Shown here one piece after another: positions 9,079 to 18,925 of a stretch of DNA of 64,000 nucleotides. A model generated the notes under the pieces. It ran no database searches, was not told the origin of the DNA, and saw nothing but the letters and a program-made list of their open reading frames with translations. The translations under genes and the position numbers were made by a program. Position 1 is the stretch's first letter; every line of letters begins with the position of its first letter. The DNA is from an uncultured Caulobacteraceae bacterium. GTDB lineage: Bacteria > Pseudomonadota > Alphaproteobacteria > Caulobacterales > Caulobacteraceae. The stretch is from positions 310,001-374,000 of the forward strand of contig CAKZPF010000006.1 in the NCBI GenBank assembly GCA_937138625.1. Reading direction: 5' to 3'.

Positions 9079-10416
9079 ATGACGCGCCCACCTGGCGACC
9101 AATCTGCCAACACCATCCCCTCTCAAGACCCCGAAGCGATCTTGCAGGCGCTTTCGGGTGCGGGCTTGAAGCGGTTTCCCCGTAAAATTGATCTTGGTCT
9201 GGATCGCATCCTGGCGGTGTTGTCGCGCCTTGGGGATCCACATCTGCGCCTGCCGCCGGTGGTGCATGTGGCGGGCACCAATGGCAAGGGCTCGACGGTG
9301 GCCATGGTGCGCGCCATGCTCGAGGCCGCTGGCCAGCGGGTGCATGTCTACACTTCGCCGCATTTGGTGCGTTTGACCGAGCGCTATGTGGTGGCCGGCC
9401 AAGAGATCGCGCCCGCAGACTTGGCGGCGGCCCTTGCGCGGGTGGCCGAGGCCGCAGGCGAGGCCCCGCTGACAGAATTCGAGATCATGACCGCCGCAGC
9501 TTTTGTGGTGTTTGCTGACACGGATGCAGATTACACCCTGTTGGAAGTGGGTCTGGGGGGGCGCTTGGATGCCACCAATGTGGTCCGCCCGCATCTGAGT
9601 GTGATCACGCCCATCAGCCTTGATCACCAAGCGTTTTTGGGCGAGAGCCTGGCCGAGATTGCCGGTGAAAAGGCCGGAATTTTGCGGCCCGAGGTGCCCG
9701 CCATCATTGGCCCCCAAGACCCGGAGGTCATGGCCGTGATTTTGGCCCGTGCCGAGGCATTGGGCACACCGCTCACCCTGTGGGGGCAAGACTATCAAGG
9801 CTACGAGAGTATGGGGCGGCTGGTGGTGGAAACGCCTGATGCCGTAATGGATCTGCCCTTGCCCGTCTTGGCGGGGCGGCATCAGATCCAGAATGCCAGT
9901 GTGGCCGCAATGGCCGCCCACGCCCTGGAGGTGTGCGAGCCGGAAATCGTCATCGGTCTCGGTCAGGCCCAGTGGCCAGGGCGGCTGCAACGCTTGGGAC
10001 CCGGTCCCTATACGGCCGCCGCAGCAGGTGCCGAGGTTTGGATTGATGGTTGTCACAATGCCTCGGGCAGCCAGGCGACGGCCGAGTTTTTTGCCGAGCT
10101 GAATGCCCGAGACCCGAGACCGTTGACGGTTGTGATGGGGATGCTGGCCAATCGCTCTCCGCGGGATTTGATGGCGCCGTTTGCGGGGCTGGCGCGTCAG
10201 GTCATCCATGTGCCGGTGCCGGGGGCAGAGTGCGTCTCTGTCAGCGCTATGCACGACGCGGGCGAGGCGCTGGGCCTGCCGGTCATTTCAGCACAAACGG
10301 TGTTAGACGCCATCAAAACCGCAAGCGCCCAGGGAACGGGGCGCATCGCCATTGTGGGTTCGCTCTATTTGGTGGGTGCGGTCTTGGCCGCGCACCATAT
10401 GCCTTTTAAGGCTTAA
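9079..10416 (+). CDS. folC: Folylpolyglutamate synthase / dihydrofolate synthase
   Basis: Cytoplasmic Mur-ligase-family enzyme that adds glutamate to dihydropteroate and extends folate polyglutamate tails. The ATP-binding loop HVAGTNGKGSTVAM and the EVGLGGRLDATN motif are diagnostic, as are TPISLDHQAFLG and the C-terminal DGCHNASGS. Length (about 445 residues) is normal. The start is ATG 9079 or GTG 9076, both just after the accD stop. Its stop TAA shares the palindrome TTAA with the stop of the convergent trxA. The accD-folC pairing is conserved in Proteobacteria. Confidence 0.95.
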   Translation: MTRPPGDQSANTIPSQDPEAILQALSGAGLKRFPRKIDLGLDRILAVLSRLGDPHLRLPPVVHVAGTNGKGSTVAMVRAMLEAAGQRVHVYTSPHLVRLTERYVVAGQEIAPADLAAALARVAEAAGEAPLTEFEIMTAAAFVVFADTDADYTLLEVGLGGRLDATNVVRPHLSVITPISLDHQAFLGESLAEIAGEKAGILRPEVPAIIGPQDPEVMAVILARAEALGTPLTLWGQDYQGYESMGRLVVETPDAVMDLPLPVLAGRHQIQNASVAAMAAHALEVCEPEIVIGLGQAQWPGRLQRLGPGPYTAAAAGAEVWIDGCHNASGSQATAEFFAELNARDPRPLTVVMGMLANRSPRDLMAPFAGLARQVIHVPVPGAECVSVSAMHDAGEALGLPVISAQTVLDAIKTASAQGTGRIAIVGSLYLVGAVLAAHHMPFKA

Positions 10417-10736
10417 GAGGCGTTTTCGGAAATCCACTCGGAAATTTTGCTTTTTGGCATGGCCCCAACCTTGGAGGAGGCCACCTGCCCATCTTTGAAG
10501 ATCATCAAAGTGGGAATGCCACGCACCCCATATTTGCTGGGCGTTGAGGGGCTGTCTTCGATGTTAACTTTGGCGATGGTGATGGTGCCGTCCATTTCTT
10601 CGGCCAGTTCCTCAAGGGCGGGGGCGATTTGCTTGCAAGGGCCGCACCATTCTGCCCAAAAGTCCACCAGCACGGGGCCAGAGGATTTCAGCACTTTGTC
10701 TTCGAAATCATCGTCATTTACGGCAATGGTGGGCAT
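10413..10736 (-). CDS. trxA: Thioredoxin 1
   Basis: Cytoplasmic disulfide reductase of 107 residues with the classic active site WCGPCK at 30-35 and the cis-proline loop GIPTLMIF. It supplies electrons to ribonucleotide reductase and other targets, and possibly to the LMW-type arsenate reductase at the end of this window. It lies 24 bases downstream of addA on the same strand and may be read from the long tsaE-addA operon as well as from its own promoter. Its stop codon overlaps that of convergent folC. Confidence 0.97.
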   Translation of the reverse strand: MPTIAVNDDDFEDKVLKSSGPVLVDFWAEWCGPCKQIAPALEELAEEMDGTITIAKVNIEDSPSTPSKYGVRGIPTLMIFKDGQVASSKVGAMPKSKISEWISENAS

Positions 10737-10760
10737 GTTCAGTCCTTTCCGGGCTCATAT

Positions 10761-13700
10761 TCAGATATATTCAGAGGTAGGCTGTTGTGGGGCATCATTC
10801 AAGGTCTGATCGTGTGCCAAAATGTCTTTATCTCTCAGGCGCACCACGCGCGGGCCATCGGTCCAGATCAGAACGGCTTCGATGGGCACGCCGGGCTCGG
10901 CCGCTTGCAACAGTTGCACATAGCGCCGCAGCTGACGCCAATAGGCATCGGGGATCTGAGTTTTTGGCGCGGGGCGATTGGTTTTGAACTCAATCAGACG
11001 ATAGCCGGCATCTGTGCGCACCAGGCGATCAAGACGCCCTTCGATGTAGCCCACATCTGGCAAGACGCCGGCAATGGGCACTTCGGCCCGGGAGTCAGGG
11101 CCAAAGGCCTCGGCGCACTCAGGATGGGTCAAGACGCTGTGGGTGGCGCTAAAAATCTCTTGGCGTTGCTCGGGGGACAGCTCGGGCTCCTGGGTCAACA
11201 CCCGCTCGGCCTGCTGGGCCCAATCGGCTTGGGGCACATCAGGCAACAGGGCCAGCAAACTGTGGATCAACCGCCCGCGCCGAAACCGATCCACGCCCAA
11301 CAGCGGTGACAGGGTGGGCTCGTCTTGGTGCAATGCGGGCGGGGGCACAGGCTCAGACGAGGGTGTCAGCCATTCGGGGGCAGGGGTGGGCGTCGATGTC
11401 TCGGCTGACGTCTTTGGCGTGGGGACAGTGATCACATCCGCGCCCAAGATCCGCATGGTTTGGTCCTCGTGGGTTTCCACGCGCACGGGCACGCCTTGGT
11501 CATGCAAAGCGTTCAGGGCGTCTTGCGCCAGAGCCATCCAGCTGAGGGGGCGTTTATCCTTGCCCATATTCCTTGGCCAGGTGCCGCAAATGATCAACTG
11601 GTCGCGGGCGCGTGTAAAGGCCACATAGCCCAAGCGCAAATATTCGGCATAACTGGCGTCATCGAAGGCTGTGATCGTTTCCTTGGCGTCCGGGTCCTGT
11701 TTGTGGGGCCAAATCAAGCCCATGTCAGGATGCGGATAATAGGGGTCGGAGTGGCTGGATTTGCCCATCTTCACCCGACAACTGTCCGGCACGATCACGA
11801 TGGGGGCCTCGAGGCCCTTGGCGCCATGAACCGTCATCACGCGCACGGCATCGGCCCCGTGTTCAAACTCGCGCTTGATATCAAGCTGGGTGCTGTCAAT
11901 CAGCTCAAGGTATGGATGCAAACCTGGCGGCAAGCTGGGTTGGCTGTTTTGGGCGTGGGCCAAAAAGGCTTGTAGGGCGTCCTCGGTTTCCGGTCCCAGT
12001 CGCCCACACAGCCGCTGCCAAATCGTATGACCCTCAGGGTCGTGCCGAAACACCGCTGCATAGAAGAAGGCAAAGGCGGATTGCCGGGGCGCGGCGCTGA
12101 TGGCCCATTGCACAAGGTCATAGGCCGCCTGCCAATCGGGACGTTCGGCGTGACGGGTCGCAAGCGCTGACCACAAAGATCCCTCGCGACCATAGGCCAA
12201 GGCAAACAGGCTGTCTTCGTCAACATCGCACACGGGCGAGCGCAACAGCTCGGCCAGGGTCAGATCATCGCGCGGCATCAGTCCCACCCGCGCCAGACGC
12301 ACCAGGTCTTGGACGGCGAGCGTTTGAAAGACTTGCAAGCGGTCCGCCCCCGCCACCGGCACCCCATGGGCACGCAGGGCATCGAGGATGGCCGTAAACA
12401 GCGGTCCCCGGTTTTGCAGCAAAATCATGATGTCGCCGGGTGTGGCCGCGCGGGGGTCGCCATCTTTGCTGAAGACCTGGGTGTGGTTGTGCAAACGCGC
12501 GGCCACGGTGCGCGCCACCTGATCGGCCAGAACCAGGCGGGGGTCTTGCTCATCCACCTGGTCTAGAGGGTCTTGCCAATGCGGTGGTTGGCCGCGGGGG
12601 GGGGGCTCGAGGGCGGACCACACCTCCACCCGGCCCGCATGGGTGCGCACGGCGGTGTGGGGGTTGTTTTTATGGGGATTGTCCTCGGGGCCCATGCTGG
12701 TCTCGGGAATGATGGTTTGGGCCCCAGGCAAAGCCAGCACGGCATCCACAAAGCGCAAGACCTCCGGCACTGTGCGATAACTGGTCCCCAGCTGGGCCCG
12801 TTGCCAAGGGTGACCACTGGCGGTCGCGCGGGCTTCGTAATCTTGACTGGCTTCTAAAAAGGCCAAAGGCTCGGCCCCTTGAAAGCTATAAATTGACTGT
12901 TTCAAATCCCCGACGGCAAACAGGGTGCGGGGGCGATCTTCGGCTTGGCGACCAGCGCCCGCGAAAAATTCCGAGGTCAGGCCCGCGATCATCTGCCACT
13001 GTGGGGGGGCGGTGTCTTGGGCCTCATCCACCAAAACGTGTGAAATTTCGCCATCCAGCTTATACAGCACCCATTGCGCGCTTTCCGCCGTACTCAGAAG
13101 CCGGGCGGTGGCGGCGATCATATCGTCAAAATCGACAACGCCTTGGGCACGTTTGGCCGCTTGGTAATGGACGTGGGCGCGATGGGCCAGGCGCAAGCTG
13201 GCGGTGGTCATCAGGGCCGTGTGGGCGCGAAATGCGCGCTGGGCTGTATCACGACCAAGCGCCTGCAGGTTTTGCAAGGCCTCGGCGGCTTCGGGGTGGG
13301 CTTTGGCAAAGGGTTTGGTGCACAGTTTGGATGTGCGGATTTCACCTTTGGTGGTCAGCATCAGCGCTTGGAACGCGGCTAAACGCTGTGCTGACGGTGC
13401 GGTCTCATCAAGCATTTGATCCAAGAGCGGGGCGGTGTTCTTTTCGGTTGAGGCGGTGCCGGTTTTTAACGGCGTCAAGGCGGCCTTCAGCGCGCCAATC
13501 TCGGCCTGAGCGAGGCCCGCCCGCCATTCCGCGTCAGGCGTGGTGGGGGTTGTGAACCCGCGCCCATGCCAAATGGCGGTCAATAAGGCCTCGAGGCTTT
13601 CCGACTGGGTGATCGCGGCGGCGATGCGGTCGCGTTGCGCGAACAAGGCTTGCAGGGTCTGGTCCAGGCGGTCTTCGTTCAAATGCGCGACCAGGGTGGA

Positions 13701-14246
13701 AAAGGCGGCAAAGTCCTCGGGCGTCTCAGTATGGGCCAAACGCTTGAGGGTCTGTTGACGCAATTGCGCGGCATCGGTCTCGTCCAAAATGGCAAAACCC
13801 GGCGTTAAGCCGGCCTCCAGCGGGAAGCGATGCAAGACATGTTCGGCAAAGGCATGCAGGGTCTGGATGCGCAACCCGCCAGGCGTTTCGAGCGCACGGG
13901 CAAACAAGGTCCGCGACCGCCGCAAGGTGGCGGCATCATAACTTTCAGCAGCCGCGTTCCGGTCTTCCAAGCGTGCCAAATGCTGACGCAGGGTCTCGTC
14001 ATCGGCCGTGGCCCAGTCGCCCAACAGACCAAACAGGCGCGCACGCATTTCCGTGGCGGCCGCCTTGGTATAGGTCAGACACAAGATGCTGTCCGGGTCC
14101 GCGCCTGAAACCAACAGCCGGGCCACGCGACTGGTCAGGGTATGGGTTTTCCCCGCCCCGGCATTGGCAATCACCACGCAGCTGGTGTGGGGGTCGTGGG
14201 GCGGCACTGGGGCCCCAGCGCGATCAGCAGTGTGATCAGTCACCAT
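10761..14246 (-). CDS. addA: Double-strand break repair helicase AddA
   Basis: Helicase-nuclease subunit of the alphaproteobacterial AddAB complex, which resects double-strand breaks for RecA. It is a UvrD-type helicase of about 1161 residues: Walker A NAGAGKT at 28-34, motif II LVDEAQD, motif III-like GDLKQSIYSFQGA, motif V VMTVHGAKGLEAP and motif VI YVAFTRARDQL. A RecB-family nuclease domain ends the protein, with GRLDRLV and a variant EFKT where DYKT is usual. ATG 14246 has a GAGGAG ribosome site and overlaps the addB stop by 11 bases; the longer frame to 14303 is not needed. Confidence 0.95.
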   Translation of the reverse strand: MVTDHTADRAGAPVPPHDPHTSCVVIANAGAGKTHTLTSRVARLLVSGADPDSILCLTYTKAAATEMRARLFGLLGDWATADDETLRQHLARLEDRNAAAESYDAATLRRSRTLFARALETPGGLRIQTLHAFAEHVLHRFPLEAGLTPGFAILDETDAAQLRQQTLKRLAHTETPEDFAAFSTLVAHLNEDRLDQTLQALFAQRDRIAAAITQSESLEALLTAIWHGRGFTTPTTPDAEWRAGLAQAEIGALKAALTPLKTGTASTEKNTAPLLDQMLDETAPSAQRLAAFQALMLTTKGEIRTSKLCTKPFAKAHPEAAEALQNLQALGRDTAQRAFRAHTALMTTASLRLAHRAHVHYQAAKRAQGVVDFDDMIAATARLLSTAESAQWVLYKLDGEISHVLVDEAQDTAPPQWQMIAGLTSEFFAGAGRQAEDRPRTLFAVGDLKQSIYSFQGAEPLAFLEASQDYEARATASGHPWQRAQLGTSYRTVPEVLRFVDAVLALPGAQTIIPETSMGPEDNPHKNNPHTAVRTHAGRVEVWSALEPPPRGQPPHWQDPLDQVDEQDPRLVLADQVARTVAARLHNHTQVFSKDGDPRAATPGDIMILLQNRGPLFTAILDALRAHGVPVAGADRLQVFQTLAVQDLVRLARVGLMPRDDLTLAELLRSPVCDVDEDSLFALAYGREGSLWSALATRHAERPDWQAAYDLVQWAISAAPRQSAFAFFYAAVFRHDPEGHTIWQRLCGRLGPETEDALQAFLAHAQNSQPSLPPGLHPYLELIDSTQLDIKREFEHGADAVRVMTVHGAKGLEAPIVIVPDSCRVKMGKSSHSDPYYPHPDMGLIWPHKQDPDAKETITAFDDASYAEYLRLGYVAFTRARDQLIICGTWPRNMGKDKRPLSWMALAQDALNALHDQGVPVRVETHEDQTMRILGADVITVPTPKTSAETSTPTPAPEWLTPSSEPVPPPALHQDEPTLSPLLGVDRFRRGRLIHSLLALLPDVPQADWAQQAERVLTQEPELSPEQRQEIFSATHSVLTHPECAEAFGPDSRAEVPIAGVLPDVGYIEGRLDRLVRTDAGYRLIEFKTNRPAPKTQIPDAYWRQLRRYVQLLQAAEPGVPIEAVLIWTDGPRVVRLRDKDILAHDQTLNDAPQQPTSEYI

Positions 14247-17139
14247 AGCCACTCTCCTCGGGTTCCAGGCGTTGCCATTCCTGAACCCGGGCCAATTGGT
14301 CATAATCGCCGCCGTCGCGACAGAATTTCGGGGCCTTGCGGCTCAGAAACGGTGTGGATGGCTCGGCCACCTGGGCCATAAAGGCCTTAAAGGCTCCGGC
14401 CGCACCTGCTGGCGTCCCCAGCTCGCCCGCGCAATTTCGCATCAATAGGGGCTCGCGGGCTGAGCCCAATTTTATATACGTAAGATCTAATATATACTGT
14501 GCCGCTATTCCGGGAAAACCGTCAGATTGCAAAATCCAACCCAACAGCGGCAATTGGGCCGCAAACCCGCCTTTGATCTGATTTTGGCTCGGCGGCGTGC
14601 CGGTTTTGTAGTCAATAATTTCTGCTCCCTTGGGGGTGACATCGATACGGTCCGCCTGCCCGCGCAATGTGACCGGGCCATAGTTTTCAATCTCGACAGT
14701 CAGGCGCCCGTCGATTTCCACATGGGTGGTGCGCGGCTGGCTGCGCGTGGCCTCGAGCGCCAGCAGGGCCGCGATCACGGGCGCGAAGCGCTCTTGTTCT
14801 CGCGCGGCGTGTTCCTGCGAAAAACCGACGTCTTGCAGGGCTTTGGTAAAGGCGGTCATCATGGTCTCAGGTGTAGGCAGGTGGCCATCTTGGTGGCGCA
14901 AACTCTCTAGAGCGCGGTGCCAGGCGGTGCCCCGTTCCGCGTATCCCGGTGCTCCCCCCAGCGGCTTGAGGGGGCGTAGCTTCAAGACAGATTTGGCATA
15001 AACCGCATAGGGATCCCGCACCCAAGTCTCGAAGGTGGTCACAGACACCGACCGGGGCCGCGCGGCCACCGGTGGGCAGGGGGCCGGGCGCGGGGCAGGC
15101 AGGCGTTGATGGGGCTGATGTTCAAGGGCGCTCCAGTGATGGTAGGTCTGAACGGTGGGTCGAGGCACATTGGCACCGCGCATCACGGTTTCAAGACGCC
15201 AAACCCAACGCGACGCCAAGGCGGGCTTACCATCCAGGGTTTTGCGCTTGACCAGCACCACCTGGGGCGAACAGGCGGCTTGGAAAAAGTCATGAGCCGA
15301 AAGCCCAATGCGGGCTTCAAGGGGCGGCAACCCCAATTGCGCGCGCAAAGACCGCGACATCAAGACTTCAGGCTCGACCATATGAGGCCAGACCCCGTCT
15401 TCAAGACCGGCCAGAACCACGCGGTCCGCATCCACAAGGCGGGCTTCCAAGGCCCCCAGCAGCTCAATGGCGCAGGGCGTATCCGGCGGGGGTGTGGGGG
15501 CGGTTTGGCGGCGCAACAATTCGGGCAATACGCGCACATAGTCTGATTTGCTGATCGGCCCCATCAGGGCCCCGTGGGTCAGAAGGTCCGTTAACAGATC
15601 TGCGACCTCGGCGGCCCCGGTGACGCGCCATAGGCTTGCGGCCCCGTCCGCGCACAAGGCCTCGAGGGCATGGAGGTGGCCCTCGAGCCAATCTGTCAGC
15701 GCCTGAGGCTCCGGCTGCGTGCCCAGGTGCAACAGGCGCTGCAGGTGGGCCGCCAGCGCCCCCGGCAGGGGGGGCAGCGCATCCCGTTTGGGCCCGCGCA
15801 AATCGTGGTCAAGGGCATAAAGCGCATCGGGGTCCAGGCCCAAGGCGGGGTGTTTCAACAGGGCCAGCAGACGGTGGGGGGCGGTGATATCCTCGAGGGT
15901 GGCTGCCGACAGGGCCAACAGCTGACCAAAATCACAGTCGGACAGCGGCACCCCGAAACTGGTATGGTGGGCCAGGCCCTTGCGGTTCAACTCAGCCGAG
16001 ACTCGCTGGGACAGGGTCAGATCAGGGCAGACCAAAACCGCGCGTTCGGCCCCTTCGGCACAGGCGTCTTGTAGGCACAGCGCGATCATGCGTGCGGCCT
16101 CGAAGTCATGTTCGGCCTCGATCCACTGCAGACCCTCAAGGCCCAAGTGAAAGGGATCGGAGCCATCCCCTTGGCGCAGTTCGGCGATGCGGCGCGGCCA
16201 ATCTGTGGTGGCATCGGCAGGCGTCAAGCTGGCGCTGAGCAAGCGGCGACGTGCCAGCTGACGGGCACTGTCGCGGGTGGCCGGCAGGGTGGGTACATCT
16301 TGGGGGGGCAGGCCCAAACGCGCCAGCGCCATTTTCAGGGTCCATTGGGGATGACCGGGATCAACGGCATCCCAGGCCTCGGAGTCCATGTCTTGGTCCA
16401 AGCCGGGCAAGATCACATAGCCCTGAGGCAAGTGGGCGACGGTGGCCATCACCTCGGCAACAGCCGGCAGGGCAGCTGTCGAGCCCGCCATGATCACAGG
16501 ACTGGATGGCGGAGTTTCGGCCAAGATCTCGGCCAGGCGTCGGATCAGGGCCATTTGCCGCGCGCTGGGGTCCATCAGGTTTTGCTCATCAAGCCACGCA
16601 GGCCAGGCCTTGGCCACAATATCCAGAAAGGTTGCCGAGTGTTGCCAGTGGGCGGCCATGTGGTCGGTGACAAGATCAGCGAAGCTTTGGGCGGGTTCGA
16701 TGCTAGCAAAGTGACAGGCTTCCAGCAAACGGGCCAGATCACCCGCCAAGGCCATGGCCTGATCGGCGCGCAGATCGGTGTCTTGGGCCGCATACCAGCG
16801 CCGCACTAGCTGTGCCAAAACCAACAGGCGTTGCCAAACACTGGCAGCAGGACGCAAGCCCTGTTCCAGGGCCTGGGGCGCCAGGGGCGGCACATCGGGC
16901 TCCAGGTCGCCCAAGGTGTGCAACTGCGGCAGGATCAGGGCCCGTGCCTCAGAGGTTCTAGGCGCCTGTTCAACCAGCGCCCGCCCAAGCGCGCGACTGG
17001 CACGGCGGGTGGGCAACAGCACCAGCATCTCTTGCAAGGCCGTGGGGGTGTGATCAGCCAGATCCCACATCAGGCGGGCCACTTCGGGCGCGAAGGGATG
17101 CCCGGCAGGCAGATTGAAAACCTGTGGGAGCGTGCTCAT
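14236..17139 (-). CDS. addB: Double-strand break repair protein AddB
   Basis: Partner of AddA, about 967 residues. It is the alphaproteobacterial form: an N-terminal inactive helicase-like region (EMLVLLPTRRASRALGRAL) and a C-terminal PD-(D/E)XK nuclease with DGRLTVEIE, GQADRIDV and IIDYKTG. No Walker A motif is apparent. ATG 17139 overlaps the murU stop in an ATGA, so translation is coupled; a frame extending to 17433 lies inside murU and is rejected. The product acts with AddA on DNA ends in the cytoplasm. Confidence 0.94.
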   Translation of the reverse strand: MSTLPQVFNLPAGHPFAPEVARLMWDLADHTPTALQEMLVLLPTRRASRALGRALVEQAPRTSEARALILPQLHTLGDLEPDVPPLAPQALEQGLRPAASVWQRLLVLAQLVRRWYAAQDTDLRADQAMALAGDLARLLEACHFASIEPAQSFADLVTDHMAAHWQHSATFLDIVAKAWPAWLDEQNLMDPSARQMALIRRLAEILAETPPSSPVIMAGSTAALPAVAEVMATVAHLPQGYVILPGLDQDMDSEAWDAVDPGHPQWTLKMALARLGLPPQDVPTLPATRDSARQLARRRLLSASLTPADATTDWPRRIAELRQGDGSDPFHLGLEGLQWIEAEHDFEAARMIALCLQDACAEGAERAVLVCPDLTLSQRVSAELNRKGLAHHTSFGVPLSDCDFGQLLALSAATLEDITAPHRLLALLKHPALGLDPDALYALDHDLRGPKRDALPPLPGALAAHLQRLLHLGTQPEPQALTDWLEGHLHALEALCADGAASLWRVTGAAEVADLLTDLLTHGALMGPISKSDYVRVLPELLRRQTAPTPPPDTPCAIELLGALEARLVDADRVVLAGLEDGVWPHMVEPEVLMSRSLRAQLGLPPLEARIGLSAHDFFQAACSPQVVLVKRKTLDGKPALASRWVWRLETVMRGANVPRPTVQTYHHWSALEHQPHQRLPAPRPAPCPPVAARPRSVSVTTFETWVRDPYAVYAKSVLKLRPLKPLGGAPGYAERGTAWHRALESLRHQDGHLPTPETMMTAFTKALQDVGFSQEHAAREQERFAPVIAALLALEATRSQPRTTHVEIDGRLTVEIENYGPVTLRGQADRIDVTPKGAEIIDYKTGTPPSQNQIKGGFAAQLPLLGWILQSDGFPGIAAQYILDLTYIKLGSAREPLLMRNCAGELGTPAGAAGAFKAFMAQVAEPSTPFLSRKAPKFCRDGGDYDQLARVQEWQRLEPEESGYGD

Positions 17140-17846
17140 GCCCAGGCGGCCTCGGCGTCGGCGCGCGCGTCCGGGTCGCCCACATGCATCCAGCGGCCCG
17201 GCATGGGCAGACCATAAAGACGGCCCGCACGCTCGGCCCGCTGCCAAAAGGGATGCAGAGATTGGCGACCGGGTGTGGCGTCGGCAAACAGGCGCGGGTG
17301 CAGAATTTGCACGCCACAATAGACATACGGGGCCTCGGGCCGGTCGCCCCGAAACTGCAAACGGCCATCTGGGTCCAGGCTGGCGTCGCCGCGTCCCGCA
17401 TAACCCAAAGCTGTTTTGCGATCCGCAAGCCACAACACCCCGTCCATGCGATCAGTATCAAAGGCAGTGGCCAGGGCCTGCAGACTGGGGGGCTGAGTTT
17501 CACGCCACAGGCTGTCGATATTGGCGCAAAAAAAAGGCTGACCCGCAAAATGTGGCAAGGCCTTCACGATCCCGCCGCCGGTTTCCAGCAACGCATCCCG
17601 TTCATCCGATATGACCACCTCGAGGTCCGAGCGATGACGAAGGTGCGCTTCCAGGCGGTCGGCAAAGGCGTGCACATTCACCACAGCGCGGGTCACGCCA
17701 GCGGCCTGCAGACGATCAAGCATATGATCGATCAGCGCCCGCCCGCCGACCTCGACCAAGGCCTTGGGCCGGTCCAGCGTCAGGGGACGCATGCGGGTGC
17801 CCAGACCTGCCGCCAGCACCATGGCGGTGGTGATGGGCGCGCTCAT
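17136..17846 (-). CDS. murU: MurU-type nucleotidyltransferase (UDP-MurNAc synthesis from MurNAc-1-P)
   Basis: A sugar-nucleotidyltransferase of 236 residues with the N-terminal signature MVLAAGLGTRMRPLTLDRPK and the acceptor loop ETGGGIVKAL. In Pseudomonas and Alphaproteobacteria, MurU turns MurNAc-alpha-1-phosphate into UDP-MurNAc. This bypasses the fosfomycin-sensitive MurA route in peptidoglycan recycling. The specific MurU call rests on its 4-base overlap with the AmgK-type kinase gene, the known partner. Without that context it could be called a mannose-1-phosphate guanylyltransferase-like protein. Confidence 0.85.
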   Translation of the reverse strand: MSAPITTAMVLAAGLGTRMRPLTLDRPKALVEVGGRALIDHMLDRLQAAGVTRAVVNVHAFADRLEAHLRHRSDLEVVISDERDALLETGGGIVKALPHFAGQPFFCANIDSLWRETQPPSLQALATAFDTDRMDGVLWLADRKTALGYAGRGDASLDPDGRLQFRGDRPEAPYVYCGVQILHPRLFADATPGRQSLHPFWQRAERAGRLYGLPMPGRWMHVGDPDARADAEAAWA

Positions 17847-18925
17847 GTCATCACCTCAGGCTGGTGTTGGGCAAGCCATTGCCGCAGGGGTGCCAGTTCC
17901 GGGGTGTGCACATGGCGCTGCAGAATCTGTTTCACACGCGGCATAAAGGCCAAATAGCGGGGCTTATGGTCCCGCATGGCCAGGCGGGCAAACACGCCCC
18001 AAATGCGCACCGCGTTCACCGCCCCAATGGCCGTAATCTCGGCGGCCAGATCGGCGCCATAATGATCGCACCAGCGCGTGATCAGGCGCTGACGCACACT
18101 GTCGGGCACATCGCGGCGGACATCTTCGACCAACATCACCAAGTCCCAGGCCGGGTGCCCCGCAATGGTGTCTTGGAAATCCAACAGGCCCAAATGGCGC
18201 AGGCCTGGCCGATCAGGCAGAACCATCAGGTTTTCGGCGTGATAATCTCGTAACGTCATCACGGGTGTCCGCGCCAAAGCCGGGCCCAACAGCGCCGACC
18301 AGATCCGGTCCCAATCAGCTCGTGCCGCATCGGATACTGGGGGGGCAGCCGAAAGCCGGGGGCCCCAGTCCAACATCAAGTCCGCCCCCGATCGCAGCAC
18401 CATCTCGTCCATGGACAAAATGGGCCAGGGGGCATCGGTGCCGACAGTTTTGGGCACAGGGGCCTGTTGGATCACAAGGGCGATGTCGGCCGCCAGGTCA
18501 TAGAGGGTTTGGGTCTCGGTTTCGTTTGCTGTTTCAAGGGCCTGAGCCAGCAGGGCCTCGCCAAAGTCTTCAACCAAGGCCAAACCCTGGGGGTGATCAA
18601 CGGCCAAGATCTCGGGCGCTGATACCCCCAGATCCCGCAACCATTGGGCCACGCCCACAAAGGCTTCGGTGCGATTGGCCGCCAGACGCATTTGGGCATT
18701 GGGGCCAAGTGCCCGGCGTTCGGCGGCGGTGGCGGTGGGGAGGCAGGGCTGATGCTCGCCCGGGGGCGAGACCATCAACAGGGCGCTGTGGCCGGGCTGT
18801 GTCAGTCGATAATATCGCCGCGAGGAGGCATCGCCGGACAGGGGTTGGATATGGGCACGCGCCCAGCCCGCCGCTTGTAAAAACGCCATCTGGTTGGTGG
18901 TCAGGTCATGTGTGGCGGTGGTCAT
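17843..18925 (-). CDS. amgK: AmgK-type MurNAc/GlcNAc anomeric kinase
   Basis: Aminoglycoside-phosphotransferase-fold kinase of 360 residues. Visible features are the N-lobe LSGDASSRRYYRL, the hinge LVEDFG, the catalytic loop LRDYHAENLM and the metal-binding LLDFQD. AmgK phosphorylates the anomeric carbon of MurNAc, feeding MurU next door. It overlaps both tsaE (upstream) and murU (downstream) by four bases. It is placed between a tRNA-modification gene and DNA-repair genes, an order conserved in many Alphaproteobacteria. Confidence 0.88.
   Translation of the reverse strand: MTTATHDLTTNQMAFLQAAGWARAHIQPLSGDASSRRYYRLTQPGHSALLMVSPPGEHQPCLPTATAAERRALGPNAQMRLAANRTEAFVGVAQWLRDLGVSAPEILAVDHPQGLALVEDFGEALLAQALETANETETQTLYDLAADIALVIQQAPVPKTVGTDAPWPILSMDEMVLRSGADLMLDWGPRLSAAPPVSDAARADWDRIWSALLGPALARTPVMTLRDYHAENLMVLPDRPGLRHLGLLDFQDTIAGHPAWDLVMLVEDVRRDVPDSVRQRLITRWCDHYGADLAAEITAIGAVNAVRIWGVFARLAMRDHKPRYLAFMPRVKQILQRHVHTPELAPLRQWLAQHQPEVMT

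Noticed and set aside
9040-10254. 404-codon minus-strand frame over folC
   Set aside because: It is antisense to a clearly intact folC and its translation is rich in His/Gln/Arg with no family features; it is a by-product of GC-rich codon bias.
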